Below, piece after piece: positions 8,651 to 16,025 of a DNA stretch of 64,000 nt. Origin of the DNA: Solidesulfovibrio sp. (GTDB taxonomy: Bacteria; Desulfobacterota; Desulfovibrionia; Desulfovibrionales; Desulfovibrionaceae). Each line of letters opens with the position of its first letter. Position 1 is the first letter of the stretch. The DNA is taken from assembly GCF_038562415.1 (NCBI RefSeq), contig NZ_JBCFBA010000003.1:197236-261235 (forward strand), given 5' to 3'. Position numbers and translations under genes: made by a program. The notes below the pieces were generated by a model, which saw only the letters and a list, made by a program, of their open reading frames with translations, did not search any database and was not told the origin of the DNA.

Positions 8651-10516
8651 TTACATGAATTCCTTGGCCAGGGCGGCGATCTCCTCGCGGATGACGGCGG
8701 CGGCGACCCGGGGCACGGTTTTCTCCAGGGAGGCCGTCAACTCCTCGCGCAGGGCGTCCGGGTCGAGGCGGTCCGCTTCCAGGGCCTCGATGCGGCCGGA
8801 GAGCACCTCGCCCAGGGCTTGCATCTCTTCCCGGGCGGCGGCGCGCGCCGCCTCGGCCAGGCCGGCCTGGCGTTCGTCCAGGGCGGCGGCGAGGTCCGCG
8901 GCCTGGGCCTGGCGCAGTTCGCGGCGCAGTTCGCCCAGGCGTTCGTCGAGGCTGGCGGCGATATCCCCGGCCAAGGCCTCGCGCAGTTCGCGGCGCAGCT
9001 CGCCCAGGCGCTCGTCGAGGCTGCCGGCGATGTCCCGGGCGAGGGTTTCGCGAAGCGTCTCCAGGCCTTCGTCGAGGCCCGCCTGGGTGGCGAACTCGCC
9101 GGGCTGGGGCAGTTCGCGGCGCAGTTCGGCCAGGCGCGTCTCCACGGTGCCGGCGAAATCCTTGAACGCGGCCTCGCCCTCGGCCGCCCGCGCTTCCAGC
9201 CGGGACAGGGCCTGGCCCAGTTCGGCCAGCCCCTCGGCCGGGGCGGCCTGGCCGCCTTTCGCTAGGTCCTCGGCCAGGGCCTCGAAACGCTTGTCCAGGG
9301 TCTGGGCCAGATCGGCCAACAGCCTGGTGCGGTCCTTGACGGCCCGGGTGTCGAGTTCGGCCGTGATCTCGGCCCGAAGGCCGGCCAGGTCCGGCGCGGC
9401 CGGCAGTCCCGACAGGACCGCTTCCAGCCGCTCGGACAGGGCGTCCTCGAGCCGGGCCGAAAGGGCGTTGGCCAGGGTGTCGCCGTCCGTGGCGGTCTGG
9501 GCCTCGAGCTTGTCGAGCAGGGTGGCCGTGGTCGTTTCCAGGGTGTCCAGGCGCGAGGCCAGGGCGTCCAGGCGGGCCTTGGCCGTGGGCTCCTCGGCTT
9601 CGGGCTCGGGGGGAGGCCCCTTGGCCGCGTCGATGAGGTTGTCCAGGGCGCCGAGGTCGATGGCGCCCACGCGTGCCGGCGGTTCCGGGGACGTGGAAAC
9701 GGTCGTGGCGGCCCCGGCCCCGGCGGCCAGGGCGGCCGCGCCCACGGCCCCGGCCGTTTCGATCAGGGGCGCGGCCGGGGGCGAAAGCGTGTCGATGCCG
9801 GAAAGTTGCCCGATGTCCGGGGCTTCGTCGGGGAGCTGGCCGAGCACGTCGGCCATGGCCGGAGCGGCGGCGTCGTCCGCCTGCGGGGCCAGGTCGCCGA
9901 GGTCCATGGCGGCGAGGTCCATGGACGCGTCGTCCGGGGCGGCCGTCCCGGCCTGGGCAGCGGCGGGCTCGGGCGCGACGGCGAACAGGTCGGCCAGGGC
10001 CTCGTCCTCGGACACCGGCGCGGCGGCCCGGGCGACGGGTTCGGGCGCCTCGTCGAGGCCACCCCCCGCCATGTCCGGGAAATCCTCGTCGGGTGCGGCC
10101 GGTGCCCTGGGTGCTTCTGGTGCCGGATCGCCCAGGCCCAGGTTCGCCAGGTCCCGGTCGATCTCGGCTTCGACGGTGTCGGTGGATTCCTCGTCGAAGC
10201 CCAGGCCGGCCAGGTCCACGATGTCGTCGTCGGCGGCGTCGGCCGGACCGGCGGGTGGTGCCGGAGCCTCGTCGTCGAGGCCAAGGCCGCTCAAATCGAT
10301 CAGGTCCTCGTCCTCGGCCGCGGCGGTGGCGGGCGCGGCGGCCTTGGGCGAGGAGGGCTCGGCGTCGCCGAACAGGTCCTCGAGCTCTTGTTCGAAGCTC
10401 ATGTCCACGGGACCGTCAGCGCCGGACGTGGCGTGATCCGCGCCCTCTTCGACGAGATCGGTCAGGTCGATGATGTCGTCGTCGGCGTCGGGAAGGGATT
10501 TTTTGTCGGTCGCCAT
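8651..10516 (-). CDS. Acidic/coiled-coil protein with repeated I-D-L motifs (unknown function)
   Basis: I do not recognise a named family. The 621-residue product is bipartite. Residues 1 to about 300 are low-complexity, acidic and rich in Ala, Pro and Asp. They contain at least three copies of a short D-D/E-(D)-I/L-I/V-D-L-x-x-L motif (DDDIIDLTDLV near 12-22, DEDLIDLSGLG, DDDIVDLAGLG). Residues about 305-621 are predicted long coiled coil, including a 23-residue repeat (SLDERLGELRRELRE...) encoded by a near-perfect 69-bp tandem DNA repeat around 8915-9050. There is no signal peptide or TM segment, so it is cytoplasmic. It is transcribed alone, ending in its own terminator. A scaffold or polar-organiser role is conceivable but not shown. 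Confidence 0.75.
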   Translation of the reverse strand: MATDKKSLPDADDDIIDLTDLVEEGADHATSGADGPVDMSFEQELEDLFGDAEPSSPKAAAPATAAAEDEDLIDLSGLGLDDEAPAPPAGPADAADDDIVDLAGLGFDEESTDTVEAEIDRDLANLGLGDPAPEAPRAPAAPDEDFPDMAGGGLDEAPEPVARAAAPVSEDEALADLFAVAPEPAAAQAGTAAPDDASMDLAAMDLGDLAPQADDAAAPAMADVLGQLPDEAPDIGQLSGIDTLSPPAAPLIETAGAVGAAALAAGAGAATTVSTSPEPPARVGAIDLGALDNLIDAAKGPPPEPEAEEPTAKARLDALASRLDTLETTTATLLDKLEAQTATDGDTLANALSARLEDALSERLEAVLSGLPAAPDLAGLRAEITAELDTRAVKDRTRLLADLAQTLDKRFEALAEDLAKGGQAAPAEGLAELGQALSRLEARAAEGEAAFKDFAGTVETRLAELRRELPQPGEFATQAGLDEGLETLRETLARDIAGSLDERLGELRRELREALAGDIAASLDERLGELRRELRQAQAADLAAALDERQAGLAEAARAAAREEMQALGEVLSGRIEALEADRLDPDALREELTASLEKTVPRVAAAVIREEIAALAKEFM

Positions 10517-10541
10517 GGGGTACCTCGGCCACGCGTGGCGT

Positions 10542-10583
10542 AAAAAAGGGGGGAGCGAGGCCGGGGGATAGGCCCGGCCTCGC
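10542..10583 (-). terminator. Rho-independent terminator of cytochrome c3
   Basis: A perfect 11-bp stem pairs 10555-10565 with 10573-10583 around a 7-nt loop. On the minus strand it is followed by CTCCCCCC and then TTTTTT (plus A-run 10542-10547). It lies 8 nt beyond the cytochrome c3 stop. Confidence 0.8.
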
Positions 10584-10591
10584 GGTACGGC

Positions 10592-10975
10592 TTAGCTCTT
10601 CTTCGGATGGCACTCGGGGCACTTGGTCGGGCCCTTGGCTTCCTTCTTGTGGCAGCCGATGCAGCTCTTCTCGCTCTTCATGTCGTGGTAGGCCTTGTAG
10701 AACGACTTTTCGCTGGTCTTGTCCTTGGGGTCGGTGCTGTCATGGCAGCCGGCCGAGGCGCACTTCTGGGTGGCTTCGCCCTTGTGGTGACAGACCTTGC
10801 AGTCGATCTTGGCATGCCCCTTGTGGGAGAAGGCCACTTCCGCCTGGGTCGCGGTCATGCCGGCCGGAACCTTGATCGTCATGTCCGCCGGGGCTTCCAC
10901 GGCCTGCAGCATGGGCAGGCCCACGAAGCCCACCAACGCCGCGCACGCGAGTACCGTAAACAACGCCTTTCTCAT
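10592..10975 (-). CDS. cycA: Periplasmic tetraheme cytochrome c3 (type I)
   Basis: The 127-residue product has a Sec signal peptide (about 1-25) and four heme c sites: CKVCH, CASAGCH (the Cx4CH type), CIGCH and CPECH. Upstream His residues in FSHKGHAKIDCKVCHH and YKAYHDM fit bis-His ligation. The Lys-rich surface, about 100-residue mature size and heme spacing match the small c3 that shuttles electrons between periplasmic hydrogenases and membrane redox complexes in sulfate reducers. A very strong Shine-Dalgarno (GGAAGGAGG) lies at 10983-10991. The fourth site is Cx2CH, where many Desulfovibrio c3 proteins have Cx4CH. It is monocistronic, with its own terminator. Confidence 0.95.
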   Translation of the reverse strand: MRKALFTVLACAALVGFVGLPMLQAVEAPADMTIKVPAGMTATQAEVAFSHKGHAKIDCKVCHHKGEATQKCASAGCHDSTDPKDKTSEKSFYKAYHDMKSEKSCIGCHKKEAKGPTKCPECHPKKS

Positions 10976-11013
10976 CCCTCACACCTCCTTCCAAGAATAA
11001 TTGATCACAGTGG

Positions 11014-11043
11014 TGTGTACGGCCTGGCCGGAGGGCCTGTCAA
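11014..11043 (-). promoter_or_regulatory. Candidate sigma-70 promoter of cytochrome c3
   Basis: On the minus strand a perfect TTGACA (plus 11038-11043) is followed after 18 bp by TACACA (plus 11014-11019), which would put the start near 11007 and give a leader of about 30 nt. The -10 match is weak. Confidence 0.4.
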
Positions 11044-11093
11044 GGAGCCCCGTCCGAAAAAACGGAAAGATTGCAGCCCTAAACAGTCGGGAA

Positions 11094-11855
11094 TCATTCC
11101 GCCAGCGCGTATTTTTCGGCATAGCCGCGCGGGGTGAGCATGGACCGGCCCACCAGGCGCGTGGAAGCGTTGCCCACCACGACCAGGGTGAGCATGTCCG
11201 CAAAGGCCGCCTCGGCCCGGGCCAGGGGCGTCACCCGGAGCTCCTGGCCCGGGCGGAAGGCGTTTTTGACCATGCCAACAGGCGTGTCCGGGTGGCGGTG
11301 CCGGCCGGCCAGTTCCAGGGCTTCGGCCAGATGGCCCTCCCGGCGGCGCGACCGGGGATTGTAGAGCACGAGCACGAAATCGGCGGCCAGGGCGGCCTCC
11401 AGGCGGCGGCGGATGGCCTCCATGGGGGTGAGCAGGTCGGACAGGCTGACCACGGCGAAATCGTGGGTCAGCGGCGCGCCGAGCAGCGCCGCCGCCGCGC
11501 ACACGGCCGGAATGCCCGGCACCACCTCGAAGGCCGGGCGGGCGGCGGCGTCCATGGCCTCGTAGAGTTCCAGGGCCAGGCCGGCCATGCCGTAGACGCC
11601 GGCGTCGCCGCTGGAGACCAGGGCCACCCGCCGGCCGGACGCGGCCGCCGCCAGGGCCGCCCGGCAGCGGGCCACCTCGCCGGTCATGCCCGTGGCCGTG
11701 ACGGCCTTGCCGGCCAGAAGCGCCGGCGGCACCAGGTCCACGTAGGCGGTGTAGCCGACGATTTCCTCGGCCTCGGCCAGGGCGGTGGCGGCCATGGGCG
11801 CCAGCAGCGCGGCGTCGCCCGGCCCCAGGCCCACCACGGTCAGGCGGCCAGGCAC
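11094..11855 (-). CDS. cbiH: Cobalt-precorrin-3B C17-methyltransferase CbiH
   Basis: CbiH methylates C17 and drives ring contraction in the anaerobic cobalamin pathway. The 253-residue product is a classical SAM-dependent tetrapyrrole methylase: it opens LTVVGLGPGD, has the VALVSSGDAGVYGMAG loop, the VVPGIPAVCAAAALLGAPLTHDFAVVSLSD block and FVLVLYNPRS, and ends near MLTLVVVGNASTR. I chose the GTG at 11855, which overlaps the end of cbiG by 16 bp. The frame stays open upstream but only as the shadow of cbiG. Coupled translation with cbiG is likely. Confidence 0.9.
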   Translation of the reverse strand: MPGRLTVVGLGPGDAALLAPMAATALAEAEEIVGYTAYVDLVPPALLAGKAVTATGMTGEVARCRAALAAAASGRRVALVSSGDAGVYGMAGLALELYEAMDAAARPAFEVVPGIPAVCAAAALLGAPLTHDFAVVSLSDLLTPMEAIRRRLEAALAADFVLVLYNPRSRRREGHLAEALELAGRHRHPDTPVGMVKNAFRPGQELRVTPLARAEAAFADMLTLVVVGNASTRLVGRSMLTPRGYAEKYALAE

Positions 11856-12877
11856 AGGGCCACCGTGGAAAATCCGGTCCGCGTTTTCGCCACGAGCAGT
11901 TTCCCGCCCCCCGAGGCCAGTATCGCCGCCGCTTCGCATACGCTGCCTACTCCCATGTGCTTTTCCACCGTGGCCGAGGGATGGGGCGCCGCCACCGTGG
12001 AAAGCGCGTCGGCCGTAAAAAAACGCAGTTGCGCCCCGAGCGCCTGGGCCGCCTCGATGAGCCCCGGTTCGTGGCGCTTGGCCTCGATGCTGGCCACCAG
12101 GCCGATGCTCGCCCGGGCCAGGCCGTGCTCCCGGCAGGCATGGCCGACCAGGTCCAGGATGTCCGTCGCCGGCGCGCCCCGCCGGCAGCCGATGCCGGCG
12201 ACCAGGACCCTGGGGCGCAGGTACAGCCGGTCCGGGGCGGTCGGGCCAAGGCGCCAGTCCACGACGACCAGGGGCATGTCCGGCTGCGGGGAACGCGGCG
12301 CGGCCACCCACTGGAAAAACCGGGCCGCCTCGGGATCGGCCGGGCAAAACAGCCCCAGGGGGTCGAACACCGCCACCGCGCCGCCGCCGGCCAGGGCGGC
12401 GTTGACCCGCCGGGTGGCCGCGAAATCGTCCACGGCCAGGCCCAGTTCCCGGGCCAGCAGCTCGATGGCCGGCGCGCCGGCCGCGTCCGTGGCCGTGGTG
12501 ACCACCGGGACCGCGCCGGTTATGGCCGCCAGCTCCCGGGCCAGGTCGTTGGCCCCGCCCAGGTGGCCGGACAGGAGGCTTACGGCGAAACGGCCGGTGT
12601 CGTCCAGGCAGACCACGGCCGGATCGCGGGCCTTGTCCCGCAGGTTGGGGGCGATGGCCCGCACGGCGATGCCGCAGGCGCACACGAACACATGGGCCGG
12701 CCGGGCGGCGAAGGTCTCGGCCACAAGCGCCGACAGGCCGTCGAAGGGCATGGCGGCGCCGGAAGCGGCCAGGCGGGCCGGGGCGAACAGGTCGGCGCCC
12801 AGGTGGTCGGCCAGGCGCCGGCCAAGGGCCAGGCCTTTTTCGGTGACGGCATACACGGCGGGTTTGGGCTGGGACAT
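11840..12877 (-). CDS. cbiG: Cobalt-precorrin-5A hydrolase CbiG
   Basis: CbiG opens the lactone ring of cobalt-precorrin-5A and releases acetaldehyde. The 345-residue product has the N-terminal part (ALGRRLADHLGA, HVFVCACGIAVRAIAPNLRDKA), the central block (VVCLDDTGRFAVSLLSGHLGGANDLA) and the C-terminal CobE/CbiG domain (LVAGIGCRRGAPATDILD, ASIEAKRHEPGLIEAA, VGSVCEAAAILASGGGKLLVAKT). The ATG is at 12877. It heads a two-gene unit with cbiH. No cobalamin riboswitch is visible upstream, where only 86 bp separate it from the divergent gene. Confidence 0.92.
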   Translation of the reverse strand: MSQPKPAVYAVTEKGLALGRRLADHLGADLFAPARLAASGAAMPFDGLSALVAETFAARPAHVFVCACGIAVRAIAPNLRDKARDPAVVCLDDTGRFAVSLLSGHLGGANDLARELAAITGAVPVVTTATDAAGAPAIELLARELGLAVDDFAATRRVNAALAGGGAVAVFDPLGLFCPADPEAARFFQWVAAPRSPQPDMPLVVVDWRLGPTAPDRLYLRPRVLVAGIGCRRGAPATDILDLVGHACREHGLARASIGLVASIEAKRHEPGLIEAAQALGAQLRFFTADALSTVAAPHPSATVEKHMGVGSVCEAAAILASGGGKLLVAKTRTGFSTVALCLAA

Positions 12878-12910
12878 GGGGGGCGAACCTACGCGTTTTT
12901 CGTCCGGGCC

Positions 12911-12938
12911 TAAAGAACCATCTGCCCGGCGCCGATAA
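12911..12938 (+). promoter_or_regulatory. Sigma-28 (FliA)-type promoter
   Basis: TAAAG at 12911-12915 and a perfect GCCGATAA at 12931-12938 are separated by 16 nt counted from TAAA. The known flagellar sigma-28 pattern is TAAA-N15-GCCGATAA, so spacing is one base long. The predicted start is near 12946, about 30 nt before the ATG of the downstream small protein. Confidence 0.6.
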
Positions 12939-12975
12939 GAGCGGCGGACAAGGTGAAAACCGTTTGGAGATGGTC

Positions 12976-13410
12976 ATGCTCGACGCGGTGGAAACGGGAA
13001 ACTACGGGGTGATGGGGCTGTACGCGGCCCAGCCCGTGGCCGTGCCCGATCCGCCGCCCGCGCCCCGGGGTATCGAAGCGACCGAGACGCCGGCCGTGGC
13101 CGTGCCTTCCGCCCAGGCGGCGGAAGTCGGCAACGCGCCGGTGACGGCGGCCGAGCCGGACCAGGCGGGCGCGGAAACCGGAGGCCGGCGCTACGCCGAC
13201 GAAGGCCAGGCCGGGGCGCGACAGGCGGCCGTGGCGGCGAGTCTCTCCGCCAATGCGGCCAGCCCCGCCGGTGCCGGCGGCGAAACGGCGTCGGCTTTCG
13301 CGGGCGGCTCGCCCGCAGCGTCCACGGGCCGGGCGTTGCGGGCGTATGCCCGTTCCGGCGGCCTGTCCGGGGCCGCTTCCTCGGGCGCCATGCTGTCCTC
13401 CCGCGTCTAG
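12976..13410 (+). CDS. Small Ala/Pro-rich protein behind a sigma-28 promoter (unknown)
   Basis: The 144-residue product has no family that I recognise. It starts MLDAVETGNYGVMGLYAAQP and is then low-complexity, rich in Ala, Gly, Glu and Pro, with no signal peptide or TM segment. GGAG lies 6 nt upstream of the ATG at 12976, which I prefer over in-frame ATGs at 12964 and 12970. The sigma-28-like promoter upstream suggests late flagellar or chemotaxis expression. A copy of the GCCTCCGGCGGCC palindromic element follows 52 nt after the stop. Confidence 0.55.
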   Translation: MLDAVETGNYGVMGLYAAQPVAVPDPPPAPRGIEATETPAVAVPSAQAAEVGNAPVTAAEPDQAGAETGGRRYADEGQAGARQAAVAASLSANAASPAGAGGETASAFAGGSPAASTGRALRAYARSGGLSGAASSGAMLSSRV

Positions 13411-13461
13411 TGTTGCGCCCCTTGCAACTACGAGGGTCGTGCAACAAGGGTCAGGAGAGAA

Positions 13462-13500
13462 GCCTCCGGCGGCCGAAGGGCTCCCACCCTTTGGAATCCC
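13462..13500 (+). repeat. Palindromic 3'-UTR element, copy 1
   Basis: The conserved head GCCTCCGGCGGCC (13462-13474) runs into an 8-bp stem, CCGAAGGG (13473-13480) pairing with CCCTTTGG (13487-13494) through one G-U wobble. It is the most diverged copy of the family also found at 49031, 52234, 54597 and 63691, and it lies in sense orientation downstream of the 12976-13410 gene. The rest of 13411-13615 shows no gene. Confidence 0.6.
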
Positions 13501-13615
13501 ATTATGATTTCAATCTGTTGCCCTCCCGGCGAGAGGTCCGTTCCCGGGTGATCCGGATTATTGCAAAAGCCTCCCCTTCTTGATTCCCCGTATTCGTCTC
13601 GGCCAGGGGACGCGG

Positions 13616-15556
13616 CTACGGTTTTTCCAGCCGATGCGTCGGCGTGGGCCGGCCCGGCCGGAAGGCCCGGGCGGCCAGGGGGCCGTTGCCGGGCAGCGTC
13701 CCCCGAACTGTCGCCTCCACCGTTTCGGCCAGGATGGCGGGATCGGCCTCGGCCCGCAGATTGATGACCAGTTCCCGGCCGGCCGCCTCGCCGCCGTTGC
13801 AGGTCGTTTCCACCGGTCCGCCGCTTGCGGCCACGCTCACCGCTGCCGTGGCCCGGCCTGCCGCGTCATTGACGCTCAGCTTGAGGTGGGCCACGGGAAT
13901 GTCCCGGCCGGCCAGGGCGTCGCGGAGGTCGGCGGCCAGGCGCGTTACGGTCTGGCCGGCGTCGCCGCGGCAATCCCCGAGGTCCGCCGTGGCGTTGTAC
14001 CAGCCAAGGAGCGCCTCGCCCGTGGCGTAGCGGTCGTAGTCCACGTCCATGGCCGCTTGCGTCCCCGGCCTGACGGCGTCCAATGCCTCAAGCCATTTTT
14101 CGAGCCCCTCGCCGGTGGCGCAGGAAACGGCCAGCACCCGGGCCTCGGGGAATCGCGCGGCCAGGGCGGCGGTCAGGGTCTCGCGTTGCTGGGGCGTGAT
14201 CAGGTCGATCTTGTTGATGACCAGGATGTCGGCTTCCTCCAATTGCTTCAAATAGATGTAGACCACGTCCGGGGAGTGGGCCGGGGAGCCGCCAAGGCCC
14301 AGGGCGGCGGCGCAGGCCGCCGGATCGACCAGCACCGAAAGCGGGGCGGTGTCGTAGGCCTGGCCGAACAGCCGGCGCAGGGGATAGGCCACGGTCGCCC
14401 GCACGTCGGTGCACGAGCCCACCGGCTCGGCCAGGAGCACATCGGCCCCGCCCTCGGAGACAAGCCGGTCGGCGGCGTCGGTCAGGGCCTCGAAACGGCA
14501 GCAGAAGCAGCCGCCGGTGATGGCGGTCAGCGGCAGGCCCAGGTGGGCCAGGCGGGCCGTGTCCACCAGGCCTTCGCTCTGGTCGTTGGCGATGAGGCCC
14601 GGGCGGCGGCCCTTGGTGGCGAGCAGCCGGGCCAGGGCGGCGATGGCCGTGGTCTTGCCGGCGGCCAGGAAGCCGCCGACGAGGATGAACCGCTTGGGGG
14701 ACATGGCAAGGCTCCGTGCGGGTTGCGGGTTGTCGGCCAGGGGCATGAACCGTCGCAGTCCCCGCTCGTAGAGGCCCGCGCCGGCCAGGCCGCCGAGGAT
14801 GGGGGCCAGGATGTAGACCGTGAAAAAGCCGCCGCGCGGCCCGGGAATGGCCACCGTGCCCCAGCCGGCCAGCCAGGCGAAGAGCCTCGGCCCAAAATCC
14901 CGGGCCGGGTTGAAGCCGGCCTGGGTCAGGGGGGCGAGGACGGCGATGAGCCCGGCCACGGTCAGCCCGATGGCCGCCGGCAGCAGCGCCCCGCGCGGCC
15001 TGGCCCTGTTGCGCCGGTCGGTCAGGGCGAAGATGCAAAAGGCCAGAACGGCCGTGCCGAGCCCTTCGGCGGCCATGGCCTGGACCTGGCCCACGGCCAG
15101 GCGGCCGGCGGCCGCATCGGGGAAAAGGCCCGGGTTGGGGAAATACTCGCCGAAGACCATGGCGCTGCGTTCGCTGCCGGGCTGGCCCCGCACGAGGCCT
15201 TCGCGCGCCTCGAAGCCGGCGAGCACGCCGCCGTAGAGGGCGAAAAGCACGGCCGAGGCGGCGAAGGCCCCGAAAAGCTGGGCGGCCAGGTAGGCCGGGA
15301 CCAGCCGCCGGGAAAAACCGCGCCAGGCGCAAAAGGCCAGGGTCACGGCGGGATTGAGGTGGGCGCCGCTGATGGCTCCGGTGGCCTGGATGGCCACGGC
15401 GATGACCACGGCCCAGACCACGGCCACCTGCCACAAGCCCTGGAGCCCGCCCGTGGTCACGGCCACGAACACCGTGCCCGTGCCGAAAAAGACCATGAGG
15501 AACGTGCCGGCCGCCTCGGCCAGGCAGGCGCCCAGGGCGTCGCGCTGGGTGGTCAC
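13616..15556 (-). CDS. Aquaglyceroporin (MIP) fused to a G3E/CobW-type GTPase
   Basis: One uninterrupted frame of 646 codons carries two complete domains. Residues 1-284 are a six-TM MIP channel with both NPA boxes (SGAHLNPAVT, NPA 68-70; GFNPARDFGPR, 216-219). The Asp after the second box is typical of glycerol facilitators. Residues 285-646 are a COG0523/CobW-like metallochaperone-type GTPase with P-loop GGFLAAGKTT (294-303), the metal-binding CxCC in GGCFCC (350-353), EPVG and NKID (448-451). There is no stop between the domains. An internal ATG (codon 285, plus 14702-14704) has a GGAG 7 nt upstream, so the GTPase may also be made alone. The GTG start at 15556 overlaps the padR stop (GTGA). 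Confidence 0.85.
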   Translation of the reverse strand: MTTQRDALGACLAEAAGTFLMVFFGTGTVFVAVTTGGLQGLWQVAVVWAVVIAVAIQATGAISGAHLNPAVTLAFCAWRGFSRRLVPAYLAAQLFGAFAASAVLFALYGGVLAGFEAREGLVRGQPGSERSAMVFGEYFPNPGLFPDAAAGRLAVGQVQAMAAEGLGTAVLAFCIFALTDRRNRARPRGALLPAAIGLTVAGLIAVLAPLTQAGFNPARDFGPRLFAWLAGWGTVAIPGPRGGFFTVYILAPILGGLAGAGLYERGLRRFMPLADNPQPARSLAMSPKRFILVGGFLAAGKTTAIAALARLLATKGRRPGLIANDQSEGLVDTARLAHLGLPLTAITGGCFCCRFEALTDAADRLVSEGGADVLLAEPVGSCTDVRATVAYPLRRLFGQAYDTAPLSVLVDPAACAAALGLGGSPAHSPDVVYIYLKQLEEADILVINKIDLITPQQRETLTAALAARFPEARVLAVSCATGEGLEKWLEALDAVRPGTQAAMDVDYDRYATGEALLGWYNATADLGDCRGDAGQTVTRLAADLRDALAGRDIPVAHLKLSVNDAAGRATAAVSVAASGGPVETTCNGGEAAGRELVINLRAEADPAILAETVEATVRGTLPGNGPLAARAFRPGRPTPTHRLEKP

Positions 15557-15939
15557 GATGCTTCCCGGTCCCCGGCCGGGGCCAGGGCGCCCCGGGCCGC
15601 CGTCAGCAGTTCTTCCAGGGCGGCACGGTGCTCGGACAACGTGTCCTCCCATTTGGCCAGGCAGGCCAGCCCGCGTGCCGTCAGGGCGAAACGGCGCTTG
15701 GCCGGGCCCTGTTCGGGCAGGTCCCAGTTCCCGTGCAGCAGGCCCTCGGCCTCCATGTCGCGTAGCGCCCGGTATACCCCGGCGGCATCCGGGGGATGGC
15801 CGCGAAACAGGCGCAGGGGCGCGATGCGCCGCAGCACTTCGTAGCCGTGGAGCGGCTCGCCGGCCAGAACCGTGAGCACGGCCGGGCGCACGAGGCGGAT
15901 CAGGGACTTGCCGGTGCAGGGACAGTCGATGAATTCCAT
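15553..15939 (-). CDS. PadR-family transcriptional regulator
   Basis: The 128-residue product is a PadR winged-helix protein: RPAVLTVLAGEPLHGYEVLRRI (helices 1-2), GVYRALRDMEAEGLL (recognition helix and wing), RRFALTARGLACL, then a C-terminal dimerisation helix. The N-terminus carries Cys-Pro-Cys (residues 6-8), which could bind metal or respond to redox; this is inference. It overlaps the channel-GTPase fusion by 4 bp, so both come from one message. An inverted repeat over its own promoter (15957-15972) suggests autorepression and makes the fusion its likely target. Confidence 0.85.
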   Translation of the reverse strand: MEFIDCPCTGKSLIRLVRPAVLTVLAGEPLHGYEVLRRIAPLRLFRGHPPDAAGVYRALRDMEAEGLLHGNWDLPEQGPAKRRFALTARGLACLAKWEDTLSEHRAALEELLTAARGALAPAGDREAS

Positions 15940-15956
15940 TAACAGACCTCGTCTAG

Positions 15957-15972
15957 TAGTTGAGCGAAACTA
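15957..15972 (-). promoter_or_regulatory. Inverted-repeat operator upstream of padR
   Basis: TAGTT (15957-15961), a 6-nt spacer and AACTA (15968-15972) form a perfect dyad. It overlaps the predicted -10 hexamer and lies 18-33 bp upstream of the padR start, the expected place for an autoregulatory site. Confidence 0.45.
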
Positions 15973-15996
15973 ATGCGATTCCGGTGAAGGCGTCAA
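15967..15996 (-). promoter_or_regulatory. Candidate sigma-70 promoter of padR and the channel-GTPase fusion
   Basis: On the minus strand TTGACG (plus 15991-15996) is followed after 18 bp by TAGTTT (plus 15967-15972). The -35 is 5/6 to consensus and the -10 is 3/6. Confidence 0.4.
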
Positions 15997-16025
15997 GGGA
16001 AACCAGGGGGAATGCGGCGGCCGGC

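Noticed and set aside
12878..12910. Cobalamin riboswitch upstream of cbiG
   Set aside because: Only 86 bp separate cbiG from the next gene, and the B12-box signature is not visible. The same holds upstream of the secreted Cache gene.
11094..12977. One 627-codon frame covering cbiG and cbiH
   Set aside because: Only its last 253 codons make sense (cbiH). The earlier part is the off-frame reading of cbiG, so no fusion is claimed.
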